From NCBI RefSeq assembly GCF_029714305.1, contig NZ_CP121647.1, positions 3,492,501 to 3,556,500 on the forward strand: 64,000 nt of DNA, in the 5' to 3' direction. This document shows, piece after piece, positions 1 to 8,946 of this stretch. The position numbers and the translations under genes are program-made. This DNA is from Bradyrhizobium sp. CB3481. GTDB taxonomy: Bacteria > Pseudomonadota > Alphaproteobacteria > Rhizobiales > Xanthobacteraceae. Every line of letters begins with the position of its first letter. Position 1 is the first letter of the stretch. The notes under the pieces are model-generated. The model saw only the letters and a program-made list of their open reading frames with translations, was not told where the DNA came from and searched no databases.

Positions 1-1
1 G

Positions 2-436
2 CTCGATCCGCGCCGGCTCGAGCTGGAGATCACCGAAGCCGTGCTGATCGCCGACGACGATGCGGCGCTGGCGACGCTGAACCAGCTCCGCGCGCTCGGC
101 ATTCACATCGCGCTCGACGATTTCGGCACCGGCTATTCGTCGCTGCAATATCTGCAGCGTTTTCCGTTCGACAAGATCAAGATCGATCGCTCCTTCGTCA
201 AGGAAGTGACGCGCAACTCCTCGTCGGCCTCGATCATCCGCGCAGTGGTCAGCATCGCCGCCGATCGCCACATGGTCACGACGGCAGAGGGCGTCGAGAC
301 GACGCAGCAGCGCGAGACCGTACAGAATCTCGGCTGCACCCAGATGCAGGGTTATCTGTTCAGTGCGGCGCGTCCGGCTGAGGAAGTCCGCGCGCTGCTG
401 GGAGCGGGAGAGGGCGCCGTTGAGGCCGCGGCGTGA
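2..436 (+). CDS. EAL-domain protein, C-terminal part (c-di-GMP phosphodiesterase)
   Basis: The frame is open from the left edge, so only the last 144 residues are present and the start lies outside the window. The fragment carries the hallmarks of an EAL domain: ELEITEAVL near the edge, DDFGTGYSSL (metal-binding aspartates), KIDRSFV (catalytic lysine) and TAEGVET, then a GYLFS-type C-terminus. All visible catalytic residues are intact, so hydrolysis of cyclic di-GMP to pGpG is expected. In this group EAL domains usually follow PAS and GGDEF domains, so the missing part may hold these. It converges on the histidine kinase at 452, with only 15 bp between. Confidence 0.9.
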   Translation, partial: LDPRRLELEITEAVLIADDDAALATLNQLRALGIHIALDDFGTGYSSLQYLQRFPFDKIKIDRSFVKEVTRNSSSASIIRAVVSIAADRHMVTTAEGVETTQQRETVQNLGCTQMQGYLFSAARPAEEVRALLGAGEGAVEAAA

Positions 437-451
437 AGCGTTCGCTTCGGC

Positions 452-2911
452 TTATGCCTGCGGCCGGGCCTCTGAGATTGCCTTCCTGAGAATTCGCGAC
501 AGCAGCTCCACCGAATAGGGTTTCTGAATCAGCTCGAAGCCACGATGGGCGCTCTCGGCGAGCACGTTGCTGTAGCCGCTGGTCAGGACCACGGGCAGGC
601 CGGGATAGCGCTCGCGTATGATGCCGGCGAGCTCGACGCCGTTCATGCCGGGCATGATGACGTCGGAAAACACCAGGTCGGCGGAGAACTCGTCCTGGGC
701 GAGGATCGCGAGCGCGGCGTCCGCGCTGGCGACGCGGCGAACGGTGTAGCCGAGGTCTTCGAGCAGCTCGGTGGAGAACTGGCCGACGTCGTCATTGTCC
801 TCAACCACCAGCACGCGGTAGCCGCGGCCGCGCGTGGCGGGTTCGCTGCCGGTCGCCGCCGCCTGCACGGCATCGGCCGGCGCCGGGGCCTGCGGCAGGT
901 AGATCGTGAAAGTTGCGCCCTCGCCAGGCTCGCTCATAACAGCGATGTCGCCGTCGGACTGCTTGGCAAAACCGAAGGCTTGGCTGAGCCCGAGGCCGGT
1001 ACCCTTGCCGACTTCCTTGGTGGTGAAGAACGGCTCGAAGATGGTCTCGAGCAGGGCGGACGGGATGCCGATGCCGGTGTCGGTCACGGTGATGGCGACG
1101 AAGTCGCCGCTGCGGGCGGGCTGGGCGCGCAGCGGCGGAATCGCGTTCACCTTGCGGACCTGGATGGTCAGGTGGCCCTCGCTGTCCATGGCATCGCGGC
1201 TGTTGACGGCGAGGTTCATCAACGCCGTCTCGAACTGCGCGACGTCGGCGATCGCAAAACAGTTGAGATCGGCAATGTCGACATCGATCCTGATGCGGGC
1301 GCCGACGAGGGGCCGGATCAACTGCGCGACTGATTCAACCTGGGTGCCGACATTGAACACCTGCGGCTTGAGCGGCTGGCGGCGCGCGAACGCCAGTAGT
1401 TGCCCGGTCAGCTTGGAGGCGCGCTCCACGGTCTCGCCGATCGCGTCGATGTAGCGCCGGCGGCGCTCTTCGGGCAGCTCGCGGCGGCGGAGGAAGTCGG
1501 TCGCGGAGCGGATGATGGTCAAGAGGTTGTTGAAATCGTGCGCGACGCCGCCGGTCAATTGCCCGACCGCTTCCATCTTCTGTGATTGGCGTAGCGCCTC
1601 CTCGCCCTGGCGGCGCTCGGTGACGTCGATGGCTTCGGGCACCGCGCCGATCACGGTGCCATGGCGGTCGTGCAGCGGGCGCATCGCGAAGTCGAAATAG
1701 CGGTCGCCGATCGGCAGATGCAGCAGCATCTCGATCCCGACCTCTTCGCCGCGCATCGCGGCAATGAAGGCGTTGTGAACGGCATCGCGCATGCCTGGCG
1801 TCGCGGAGAACCATGGCGTGTCCCAGAACGGCTGGCCGACCACCGCGCTCGCCTCGTGGCGGATGCCGGCGAGCGCCGTGCGGTTGGCATAGAGCACGTC
1901 GCCATGCTGGTTGAGCAGCGCCTGATATTGATGGCTGGTCTCGAAGATTGCCCGCATCTGGGCTTCGCTGGACTCGAGCTGCGCGGTGCGCTCGGTGATC
2001 CGCATCTCGAGGGTTTCGTTCAACCGGCGCAGATCATGCTCGGCCTGTTTCGCCGCGGTGACGTCGTGGGCGACGCCGATGAAGCCGATATGATTGCCGT
2101 TCGGGTCCCAGCGCGGCTGGGATTCCGAGCGCAGCCAGCGCCATTCGCCGTCGGCGCGCTGGTAGCGGGCTTCCAGCACGAACGGCTTGAGCGAGGCCTC
2201 GCCTGCAATCGACTCCTGCACCACACGCGTCATGTCGTCCGGATGCAGCCGCTTGCGCCAATCGAATGTGATCGCCTCCTCAAACGGCAGGCCGAGGAAA
2301 TCGACATAGGCCTGGTTGGCAAAGGAGCGGGTGCGGTCGAGCTTGGTGACCCAGATCGGCACCGGCGCAGAGTTGGCGATCAGGCGGAAGCGCTCCTCGC
2401 TTTCGCGCAAAGTCTCCCGCGCCATCATTTGCGCGGTGACGTCGAGATCGGCGCCGACCAGGCGTAGCGCGTGGCCGTCGCGTTCGCGCTCTATCTTGGC
2501 GACGACGCGGATCCAGCGGACCGTGCCGTCATTCGGCCGCACGATGCGGTATTCGGCCGAATAGTCCTCGCTATCGCTCTTCAGCACGTTGAACAAATGC
2601 TGGACCGTTCGCTCGCGATCGTCGGGATGGATTCGGCTGACCCATTCCTCATAGGTTTCATTGGCCGCCTCGGGCGGCAGCCCGTGCACCAGGAGATATT
2701 CGGGAGAGCGGCGATTCCTGACGCCGTCACGGAAATCGATTTCGAGGCCGCCAACGCCGGCGATACGCTGGATGCGCGCGAGCTCCGCCTCGCGCGCCTG
2801 CAGGTCGCGATGGACTCTGTCACGCTCGTTTGCGATTTCCTGCAGATGTTGCCGCAAGCGTTGGGCGGCGGCAGCATCGGCCAGGACGTTCGAACTATCG
2901 GAAGGGGTCAT
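452..2911 (-). CDS. PAS-domain hybrid sensor histidine kinase with C-terminal receiver
   Basis: An 819-residue protein from the ATG at 2911; a TTG four codons upstream is also possible. Order: a short N-terminal coiled coil, three PAS/PAC modules (roughly 45-165, 175-300, 325-445), a HisKA domain with LTGGVAHDFNNLL (phospho-acceptor His about residue 458), an HATPase_c domain (DTGIGIP, GKGTGLGLSQ) and a receiver domain with VFSDVIMPGMNG (phospho-acceptor Asp about 750) and a QKPY lysine. No membrane segment is seen, so it is probably a cytoplasmic sensor. It resembles the kinase at 13803, which has one PAS module. The signal and any partner regulator cannot be inferred from the sequence. Confidence 0.9.
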   Translation of the reverse strand: MTPSDSSNVLADAAAAQRLRQHLQEIANERDRVHRDLQAREAELARIQRIAGVGGLEIDFRDGVRNRRSPEYLLVHGLPPEAANETYEEWVSRIHPDDRERTVQHLFNVLKSDSEDYSAEYRIVRPNDGTVRWIRVVAKIERERDGHALRLVGADLDVTAQMMARETLRESEERFRLIANSAPVPIWVTKLDRTRSFANQAYVDFLGLPFEEAITFDWRKRLHPDDMTRVVQESIAGEASLKPFVLEARYQRADGEWRWLRSESQPRWDPNGNHIGFIGVAHDVTAAKQAEHDLRRLNETLEMRITERTAQLESSEAQMRAIFETSHQYQALLNQHGDVLYANRTALAGIRHEASAVVGQPFWDTPWFSATPGMRDAVHNAFIAAMRGEEVGIEMLLHLPIGDRYFDFAMRPLHDRHGTVIGAVPEAIDVTERRQGEEALRQSQKMEAVGQLTGGVAHDFNNLLTIIRSATDFLRRRELPEERRRRYIDAIGETVERASKLTGQLLAFARRQPLKPQVFNVGTQVESVAQLIRPLVGARIRIDVDIADLNCFAIADVAQFETALMNLAVNSRDAMDSEGHLTIQVRKVNAIPPLRAQPARSGDFVAITVTDTGIGIPSALLETIFEPFFTTKEVGKGTGLGLSQAFGFAKQSDGDIAVMSEPGEGATFTIYLPQAPAPADAVQAAATGSEPATRGRGYRVLVVEDNDDVGQFSTELLEDLGYTVRRVASADAALAILAQDEFSADLVFSDVIMPGMNGVELAGIIRERYPGLPVVLTSGYSNVLAESAHRGFELIQKPYSVELLSRILRKAISEARPQA

Positions 2912-2967
2912 GCGTGCCGGCAACCTCTGCCAGCACTTTCACACAGGACGCGGCGGATTTTCCAGCT

Positions 2968-3738
2968 TCATTTGCTCTTGGACGGCGATCTGCAGTTGTA
3001 GGCCCGCCGGAACCCGGCCGCCTGCGCGTCGTCCTCGGAGCAGAACCAGCGATCCTGTTTCAACCCGGGATAGGAGCGGCAGCCCTGCAGATGATAGATG
3101 CCGAGGTTCCCGGTGACGCGCGCACGCACCGCATATTTGCCCTTGATGGGGCAGCCCGGCGGCATCGCCCGATCGTCGGGGAACATGGCCTCGCGGATTT
3201 CGCGGTCGCGGTCGGCGCGGCATGCGGCCCCAAGCAGGGCACCGTCCTGCTTGCCCGCGCGGAACTCGCGCGGCGCGACGAAGCAACCCTTCCAGAGGCC
3301 CTGGCGATCGTCCCGGGCGCGGGCTTCATCCGCCTTGAAGCGTCCGCTTGCGGAGGTTTCGATGTTCAGCGCAAAACCCCTTTGGACCAGCGATTGGCTC
3401 AGGCTGGTGGTCTCGCCCTCGATCTTGCAGACGCCGATGCGTCGTTTCTTGTAGGTCTGATCGACGCCCAAATCATCACAGCGGACCTGCTTGCCGTTGA
3501 TCAACGTGCTCAGCTGATCTCGCGCCTCGATCCCGCAGGTCCAGACGTCGGCTTGCTCATCGATGCAGAGCTGGTCGATGGTCGGCACATCGACGCCGTC
3601 GAGCCGGAAGGTGACGTTACCGACTTGAAGCGTACTGCCATCCCGGACGATGGCGGTGGCGGCCGAACCCTGGCTGGTCGGAAGGACGATCGACAGCAAC
3701 GCCGTAAACAAGAAAATTCGTGACCGCATCTGTTTCAT
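2968..3738 (-). CDS. Secreted thermonuclease-like (SNase-fold) protein
   Basis: 256 residues. Residues 1-27 form a signal peptide (basic start, hydrophobic [11 protein letters not shown], then SAA), so the product should be exported. The next 110 residues resemble the staphylococcal-nuclease/TNase fold: [24 protein letters not shown], then [19 protein letters not shown] and a final SLVQRGFAL block. The usual catalytic arginine pattern is only partly recognisable, so nuclease activity is uncertain. The C-terminal 70 residues have a [11 protein letters not shown] segment with paired cysteines, as seen in some rhizobial TNase-like proteins. It lies 56 bp downstream of the kinase start on the same strand and is probably a separate unit. 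Confidence 0.7.
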   Translation of the reverse strand: MKQMRSRIFLFTALLSIVLPTSQGSAATAIVRDGSTLQVGNVTFRLDGVDVPTIDQLCIDEQADVWTCGIEARDQLSTLINGKQVRCDDLGVDQTYKKRRIGVCKIEGETTSLSQSLVQRGFALNIETSASGRFKADEARARDDRQGLWKGCFVAPREFRAGKQDGALLGAACRADRDREIREAMFPDDRAMPPGCPIKGKYAVRARVTGNLGIYHLQGCRSYPGLKQDRWFCSEDDAQAAGFRRAYNCRSPSKSK

Positions 3739-3899
3739 TTCAAATCAATTTCCACCGCAGTCGCCTTCTAGCATAAGGCGGTGTGATTGAACCTAGACAC
3801 TCGTGCTAATCGACCTGTCGAGGGACTTGGGGAAAGCTGTCGCTAATTATGCCACCACATCGAACGGCGCCATTGACTTCGTGAGAACAAAATAAGAAC

Positions 3900-4142
3900 A
3901 TGCGCGCCGTCTCCCAATATGGAATTGCCGCCATGTCATCCTCTTCACGGCCGAAATTTGAAGAGGGCGATGAGCTGGAATCCGCTGTAGATCAGGCCAT
4001 TTCCGCCTGCGGCGGCAACATGCGGGCGACGATCCGGGCGCTGATCGTGGCCAACGAATATCTGGAATCGGAGGTCGCCGAGCTGATGAAGGCGGTATCC
4101 CGCGCCTACGCACGCGGACGGTTCAATTCCTATTCGGGGTGA
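3900..4142 (+). CDS. Conserved small hypothetical protein
   Basis: 80 residues from the first ATG; an ATG at 3933 (MSSSSRPKF) would give 69 residues and is equally plausible. The sequence is soluble and mostly helical, with an acidic N-terminal part (EEGDELESAVDQAISACGG) and a helix (RATIRALIVANEYLESEVAELMKAVSRAYARGRF). No catalytic motif or membrane segment is seen. I do not assign a family. Small proteins of this type sit upstream of carboxylase genes in rhizobial genomes as far as I recall, but no functional link to the downstream gene can be shown. Confidence 0.6.
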   Translation: MRAVSQYGIAAMSSSSRPKFEEGDELESAVDQAISACGGNMRATIRALIVANEYLESEVAELMKAVSRAYARGRFNSYSG

Positions 4143-4225
4143 GTGGCTGGAAGCCGCGCCACCAAGCCGATACGAGACCGTTGCCTCCATCGATTTTTGC
4201 TGTACGACAAGTGGGTTGCCCGCGT

Positions 4226-4244
4226 CCCGCAATTCTATTGCGGG
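4226..4244 (+). promoter_or_regulatory. Inverted repeat upstream of the carboxylase gene
   Basis: CCCGCAA and TTGCGGG face each other across a 5-base loop, ending 35 bp before the ATG at 4280. It may be an operator or a leader hairpin; no poly-T follows, so it is unlikely to be a terminator. Confidence 0.3.
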
Positions 4245-4279
4245 GGAAGATCCTGCCCTAGAGCTCAAGCAAGAAGAAC

Positions 4280-6295
4280 ATGTTCAAGAGAATTCTGATC
4301 GCAAATCGCGGCGAGATCGCCTGCCGGGTCATCAAGACTGCGCGGCGGATGGGGATCGAGACGGTCGCGGTATATTCCGAGGCCGACCGCGATGCGCTGC
4401 ATGTCGAGATGGCTGACGAGGCCGTGCTGATCGGCCCGCCGGCGGCTGCCGAGAGTTATCTTCTGATCGATGGGATCGTCGAAGCCTGCCGCAAGACCGG
4501 CGCGCAGGCGGTGCATCCCGGCTACGGCTTTCTGTCCGAACGCGAGGCGTTTCCGCGCGCGCTCGAAAAAGCCGGCATCGTCTTCATCGGTCCGAACCCC
4601 GGCGCCATCGCCGCGATGGGCGACAAGATCGAATCCAAGAAGGCCGCCGCGAAGGCGAAAGTGTCGACGGTGCCGGGCCATCTCGGCGTCATCGAGGACG
4701 ACAAGCACGCGGTGAAGATCGCCGACGAGATCGGCTATCCCGTGATGATCAAGGCCTCCGCCGGCGGCGGCGGCAAGGGCATGCGAATCGCGCATTCGAA
4801 GGCCGAGGTCGCCGAAGGTTTCAATCTCGCCAAGGCCGAGGCCAAGTCATCCTTCGGCGACGACCGCGTCTTCATCGAAAAGTTCATCGTCGACCCCCGC
4901 CACATCGAAATCCAGGTGCTGGGCGACAAGCATGGCAACGTGATCCATCTCGGCGAACGCGAATGCTCGATCCAGCGCCGCAACCAGAAGGTTATCGAGG
5001 AGGCGCCGTCGCCGCTGCTCGACGAGACCACCCGCCGCAAGATGGGCGAGCAGGCGGTGGCGCTGGCCAAGGCCGTGAATTACGATTCCGCCGGCACCGT
5101 CGAATTCGTCGCCGGCCAGGACAAGAGCTTCTACTTCCTGGAAATGAACACCCGTCTGCAGGTCGAGCATCCCGTCACCGAACTGATCACCGGCATCGAC
5201 CTCGTCGAGCAGATGATCCGTGTCGCCGCCGGCGAGAAGCTGTCGATCGCGCAGAAAGACGTCACGCTGACCGGCTGGGCAGTGGAATCGCGCGTTTATG
5301 CCGAAGACCCGTTCCGCAACTTCCTGCCGTCGATCGGCCGTCTGGTGAAATACCGTCCGCCGGCGGAAGCAAGCCTGGACGGCGTCACCGTCCGCAACGA
5401 TACCGGCGTGCAGGAAGGCGGCGAGATCTCCATCCACTACGATCCGATGATCGCCAAGCTGGTCACGCACGCGCCGTCACGCGCCGCGGCGATCGAGGCG
5501 CAGTCCACCGCGCTCGACGCGTTCTACGTCGACGGGATCAGGCACAACATCCCGTTCCTGTCGGCGCTGATGAATCATCCGCGCTGGCGCGAGGGCAAGC
5601 TCTCCACCGGCTTCATTTCGGAGGAATTCCCGAAGGGCTTTGCGGCGCGCGCGCCGGAAGGCGAGGTGGCGCGGCGGCTGGCGGCCGTGGGGGCCGCGAT
5701 CGATCACGTGCTCGGCGAGCGCAAGCGGCAGATTTCCGGGCAGCTAACCGGCCGTCTGGTGCAACGCGAACGCCGCCGCGCGGTGTGGCTCGACCGTGAT
5801 GAAATCGGGCTCGACGTGGCCCGTGAAGCCGATGGCATCGCGGTGCGCTTCATCGGCGCCGATGGCCTGCCGGGCAATCCGCACAATCTGGTCTCTAGCT
5901 GGACGCCGGGCGAGCCGGTCTGGCAGGGCACGATCGACGGCCATTTCGTCGCGATGCAGGTGCGGGCGATCCCGAACGGCTTCCGCCTCGCGCATCAGGG
6001 CTATGAAGTCGCGGTCAACGTCTTTACCGAGAGCGAGGCGACGGCCGCGCGGCTGATGCCGGTGACGTCGGCGGCCGACACCGGCAAGAAGCTGCTCTGT
6101 CCGATGCCCGGCCTCGTGGTCTCGATTGCCGTGAGCGAAGGGCAGGAGGTCAAGTCCGGCGAGACGCTGGCCGTCGTCGAAGCCATGAAGATGCAGAACG
6201 TGCTGCGCGCCGAGCGCGACGGCACGGTGAAGAAGATCCACGCCGCCGCCGGCGCGACGCTGGCGGTGGATGCATTGATCCTGGAGTTTGCGTAA
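4280..6295 (+). CDS. pccA: Acetyl/propionyl-CoA carboxylase, biotin carboxylase/BCCP subunit
   Basis: 671 residues. The N-terminal 450 residues are a biotin carboxylase: MFKRILIANRGEIACRV at the start, the ATP-grasp glycine loop GGGGKGMR near 160-170, FIEKFIVDPRHIEIQVLGD, EMNTRLQVEHPVTE and an RVYAEDP motif. The C-terminal 75 residues are a biotin carrier domain with EAMKMQN (biotinyl lysine about 637). This is the alpha subunit that carboxylates biotin and hands it to a separate beta (carboxyltransferase) subunit, which is not in the window. Length and layout fit propionyl-CoA carboxylase alpha, but related acyl-CoA carboxylases share them. It is followed by an extragenic palindrome. Confidence 0.9.
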   Translation: MFKRILIANRGEIACRVIKTARRMGIETVAVYSEADRDALHVEMADEAVLIGPPAAAESYLLIDGIVEACRKTGAQAVHPGYGFLSEREAFPRALEKAGIVFIGPNPGAIAAMGDKIESKKAAAKAKVSTVPGHLGVIEDDKHAVKIADEIGYPVMIKASAGGGGKGMRIAHSKAEVAEGFNLAKAEAKSSFGDDRVFIEKFIVDPRHIEIQVLGDKHGNVIHLGERECSIQRRNQKVIEEAPSPLLDETTRRKMGEQAVALAKAVNYDSAGTVEFVAGQDKSFYFLEMNTRLQVEHPVTELITGIDLVEQMIRVAAGEKLSIAQKDVTLTGWAVESRVYAEDPFRNFLPSIGRLVKYRPPAEASLDGVTVRNDTGVQEGGEISIHYDPMIAKLVTHAPSRAAAIEAQSTALDAFYVDGIRHNIPFLSALMNHPRWREGKLSTGFISEEFPKGFAARAPEGEVARRLAAVGAAIDHVLGERKRQISGQLTGRLVQRERRRAVWLDRDEIGLDVAREADGIAVRFIGADGLPGNPHNLVSSWTPGEPVWQGTIDGHFVAMQVRAIPNGFRLAHQGYEVAVNVFTESEATAARLMPVTSAADTGKKLLCPMPGLVVSIAVSEGQEVKSGETLAVVEAMKMQNVLRAERDGTVKKIHAAAGATLAVDALILEFA

Positions 6296-6304
6296 GCTTA
6301 ACCG

Positions 6305-6387
6305 CGTCATTGCGAGCGCAGCGAAGCAATCCATCGCGCGGCAAAGGAAGTATGGATTGCTTCGTCGCTGCGCTCCTCGCAATGACG
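6305..6387. repeat. Long extragenic palindromic repeat (Bradyrhizobium type)
   Basis: An 83-bp imperfect inverted repeat. The left arm begins CGTCATTGCGAGCGCAGCGA and the right arm ends in its near reverse complement, CTGCGCTCCTCGCAATGACG, joined by CAATCCAT/ATGGATTG inner arms around a short loop. Elements with this sequence are widespread between genes in Bradyrhizobium and relatives. It separates the carboxylase gene from the next gene and could fold in the transcript. Confidence 0.85.
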
Positions 6388-6400
6388 AAGGAGGAGCCTT

Positions 6401-7269
6401 GTGATGTCCTTCCACAAACGCCGCGAAGCCTTGCGCGCCATCCTCGCCGGCTCCACCTGCATCCGGCCGGGATCGGTCTATGACGCGACCTCGATCCGCA
6501 TTGCCGAGGACCTCGGCTTTGAGCTCGGCATGTTCGGCGGCTCGGTGGCCTCGCTGGTCGTGCTCGGAGATCCCGATATTGCCCTGATCACGCTGACCGA
6601 ACTTGCCGAGCAGATGCGCCGGATGTCGCGCGCTTCGAGCCTGCCGGTGCTGGTCGATGCCGACCACGGCTATGGCAACGCGCTCAATGTCCGCCGCACC
6701 GTTCAGGAGCTCGAGGCCGCCGGCGCGGCCGGGCTGACGATCGAGGATACGCTGCTGCCGCAGGCGTTCGGACAGGCCGGCATGCAGTTGATCCCGCTGG
6801 AGGAGGGCGTCGGCAAAATGAAGGCCGCGCTCGATGGGCGCAGCGATCCATCGCTGGTCGTCATGGGCCGCACCGGCGCGGTCTCCATCACCGGCTCGAC
6901 GACGCCATCGCGCGGGCGAAGGCCTATGAGGCGACCGGCGTCGACGCGCTGTTCTTCACCGGCATCAAGCGCCGCGGCGAGCTGGAAGCACTCTCTGCCG
7001 CAACGAAACTGCCGATCGTGCTCGGTGGCGCGCCGGAAGAGATGACCGCGCTTGACTATCTCACAGGCCAGCGCGTGCGGATCGCGCTGCAGGGGCACGC
7101 GCCGTTCGCGGCCGCGACCCAAGCCGTCTATGATACGCTGAAGGCGCTGCGCGAGGGCACTTCGCCGAAGAATCTCAGGGGTCTCGCATCTGCAGAACTC
7201 ACGGGACGCGCGATGCGCGAGAACGACACGAAGGCGCGCAGCGCCGCGTTTCTGGGCTTGAAGAAATAG
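6401..7269 (+). pseudogene. Isocitrate lyase/PEP mutase-family protein, frameshifted
   Basis: The first 165 residues read in one frame ([34 protein letters not shown], the metal-binding and substrate region) and the remainder ([21 protein letters not shown] through to FLGLKK) in another. The switch falls near 6895, where GGCTCGACGAC should read GGCCTCGACGAC; one missing C explains it. Restored, the protein is 289 residues, the usual length for the oxaloacetate decarboxylase/methylisocitrate-lyase-like branch, which cleaves or decarboxylates small oxoacids with Mg2+. Both halves are well conserved, so the shift is either recent or a sequencing error. The acylphosphatase ATG follows the stop directly. 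Confidence 0.85.
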
Positions 7270-7569
7270 ATGAGCGAACAGGTCCGCCACGTCACAATCC
7301 GCGGCCGGGTACAGGGCGTCGGCTATCGTGCGTGGGTGGAGGATGAGGCGACTGCGCGGGGGCTGGAGGGCTGGGTGCGCAACCGCCGGGACAGCAGCGT
7401 CGAGGCCGTGTTCGCCGGGCCGGACGATGTCGTGACTGATATGGTCGCCGCCTGCCGGCGCGGACCTTCCTCGGCGCGGGTCGACGCGGTTCAGGACGAA
7501 GCCGCCGGCCCCGACATGCTGGGGCTGCGGCGGGCAGGGGAAGACTTCTCAGTGCTGCCGACGATCTGA
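7270..7569 (+). CDS. acyP: Acylphosphatase
   Basis: 99 residues, matching the usual 90-100. The signature [13 protein letters not shown] near the start holds the phosphate-binding loop and catalytic arginine, and [17 protein letters not shown] holds the catalytic asparagine. The enzyme hydrolyses acyl phosphates such as carbamoyl phosphate or acetyl phosphate in the cytoplasm. The ATG directly follows the stop codon of the preceding frameshifted gene, so the two were probably co-transcribed and translationally coupled. Confidence 0.92.
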   Translation: MSEQVRHVTIRGRVQGVGYRAWVEDEATARGLEGWVRNRRDSSVEAVFAGPDDVVTDMVAACRRGPSSARVDAVQDEAAGPDMLGLRRAGEDFSVLPTI

Positions 7570-7662
7570 GCTTCCCGATGCGCGGACAGGCGCATCGCCG
7601 CATGCTATCATCCGATCGCCAAGTCCGCGCACAGCATTCAGGCGAGTCAGGGAGAAGCTGAC

Positions 7663-8076
7663 ATGACCAACGCCTTCATTGCCGTTGTCGTAGCGATCGC
7701 CATTTGGTGGACAGCGAACGCCGCCGCGCAGACCGCGGAGCCGCAGCCTGCGGCGAAACTCGTGGTCGATGCTCCGTTACCCGAGCCGTTGAGCCGCGGC
7801 GTCGTGTTCATCCAGTACCGCACCGAAAACCTCCAGGTCGTCCCGGTGTTTGGCGCGAACGCGCTCGATGTTTCGCCCCGCATCGGGCACCTGCATGTGG
7901 CAATCGATGGCGCGTCCTGGGTCTGGGCCGAAACCAGCGGCGGGCCGATCATTATCGCCGGTCTTCCCGAGGGAGAGCACAAGGTCGAGATCACGCCCGT
8001 CAACGCCAACCATCAGCCGGTGGGCCAAAGCGCCGTCCTCGAATTCGTGATCCCCGCGCGAATGGCGACGAAATAG
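7663..8076 (+). CDS. Secreted DUF6130-like protein
   Basis: 137 residues. An N-terminal signal peptide (FIAVVVAIAIWWTANAAAQ) should be cleaved after about residue 23. The mature part is a beta-rich single domain with RIGHLHVAIDGASWVWAETSGGPIIIAGLPEGEHKVEI, a pattern I associate with the DUF6130 family of periplasmic proteins of unknown role. The paired histidines in GHLHV could bind metal, but this is a guess. An AGGGAGAAGC-type ribosome binding site precedes the ATG. It stands alone between acylphosphatase and the VOC gene. Confidence 0.7.
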   Translation: MTNAFIAVVVAIAIWWTANAAAQTAEPQPAAKLVVDAPLPEPLSRGVVFIQYRTENLQVVPVFGANALDVSPRIGHLHVAIDGASWVWAETSGGPIIIAGLPEGEHKVEITPVNANHQPVGQSAVLEFVIPARMATK

Positions 8077-8258
8077 GGACGATGGCGGGCGTTGCTACCG
8101 GCTTCGAGGTGCCCAAGCTGCGGGGCGGGCAGACGGGCGCTTGATGCGATATCTGGCCGAAAACGCAACCACGAGCTGAGCGAAACGCCGCGCTCATTGA
8201 AACGTGGCGCAGACCTGTGCGTTGATGCTCCAAGTACGGCAAAGGTGGAGCGTGGCCC

Positions 8259-8624
8259 ATGGCATCCATCCGATACATTGTGACGAACATCGATCGATCG
8301 GTCGAATTCTATCGCGATAAACTCGAGTTCGCGGTGGATATGCATAGTCCCGGCAAGTTCGCGGCGCTGATATGCGATGATCTGACGCTCTACTTGAGCG
8401 CACCGGGCGCGGGGAGTGGAGGAACCGCCGGCGGCAATCCGGAGCCCGGTGGCTGGAACCGGTTCATGATCATTACGAAAGACATCGACGGCCTCGTTGG
8501 CCGGCTGAACGCTGGCGGGGCCAAATTTAGAGGAGAAATCAGCGAAGCGGGAGCCGGTCGTGCCAGGCTTCTGGAGGATCCGTCGGGTAACCTGATTGAG
8601 CTGTTTGAATTCAAGAAGAAATAA
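8259..8624 (+). CDS. VOC-family protein (glyoxalase/bleomycin-resistance fold)
   Basis: 121 residues with two beta-alpha-beta-beta-beta halves typical of the vicinal oxygen chelate fold: MASIRYIVTNIDRSVEFYRDKLEF at the start and ARLLEDPSGNLIELFEF at the end. The C-terminal glutamate metal ligand (LIELFE) is present, whereas the usual first-strand histidine is a tyrosine (IRYIV), so the metal site may be incomplete. Members act as dioxygenases, isomerases or ligand-binding resistance proteins; the substrate cannot be told from sequence. The flanking intergenic stretches are short and featureless. Confidence 0.8.
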   Translation: MASIRYIVTNIDRSVEFYRDKLEFAVDMHSPGKFAALICDDLTLYLSAPGAGSGGTAGGNPEPGGWNRFMIITKDIDGLVGRLNAGGAKFRGEISEAGAGRARLLEDPSGNLIELFEFKKK

Positions 8625-8668
8625 CAGACGTCACTGCGTCTCTGCCGCCCGCTGATGGCTAAGCGCGC

Positions 8669-8824
8669 CTAGAACAAACCCGGGCTCAGATCGAGGCCGT
8701 AGGTCAGCATCAGCAGGGCAACGAACAGGCCGGCCGCGCAAAAAAGCACGAGCTGCTTGAGAATCTCGACGTCGTTGATGGTGCCAATGACGCGCGAAAA
8801 CGCCCGTGTGATAGCGGTCATCAT
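8669..8824 (-). CDS. 51-residue membrane protein, unknown function
   Basis: A short frame with a good Shine-Dalgarno (GGAGGG, 2 bases before an ATG-ATG start). The predicted product has a polar N-terminal half (AITRAFSRVIGTINDVEILKQ) and one membrane helix (LVLFCAAGLFVALLMLTYG), ending DLSPGLF. The cytoplasmic-N, single-pass layout and the codon use look genuine. It lies between the VOC gene (convergent) and the diguanylate cyclase (same strand). I recognise no family. It could be an accessory subunit or a stress-type small membrane protein. Confidence 0.6.
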   Translation of the reverse strand: MMTAITRAFSRVIGTINDVEILKQLVLFCAAGLFVALLMLTYGLDLSPGLF

Positions 8825-8946
8825 GACCCTCCATGCGTTCTGGCGCCCGAGCCATGATAGCGCGGCAGGCTCCGCATGGATGTGATCTGGTCCACCTGCC
8901 GGCCCTTAATCGAGCGGCTCGGGCATTTGCTGCCGAAGGTTTCGCG

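Noticed and set aside
545..1333. Long plus-strand frame opposite the first histidine kinase
   Set aside because: It is antisense to the conserved kinase domains and has no family signature; high GC makes such frames common.
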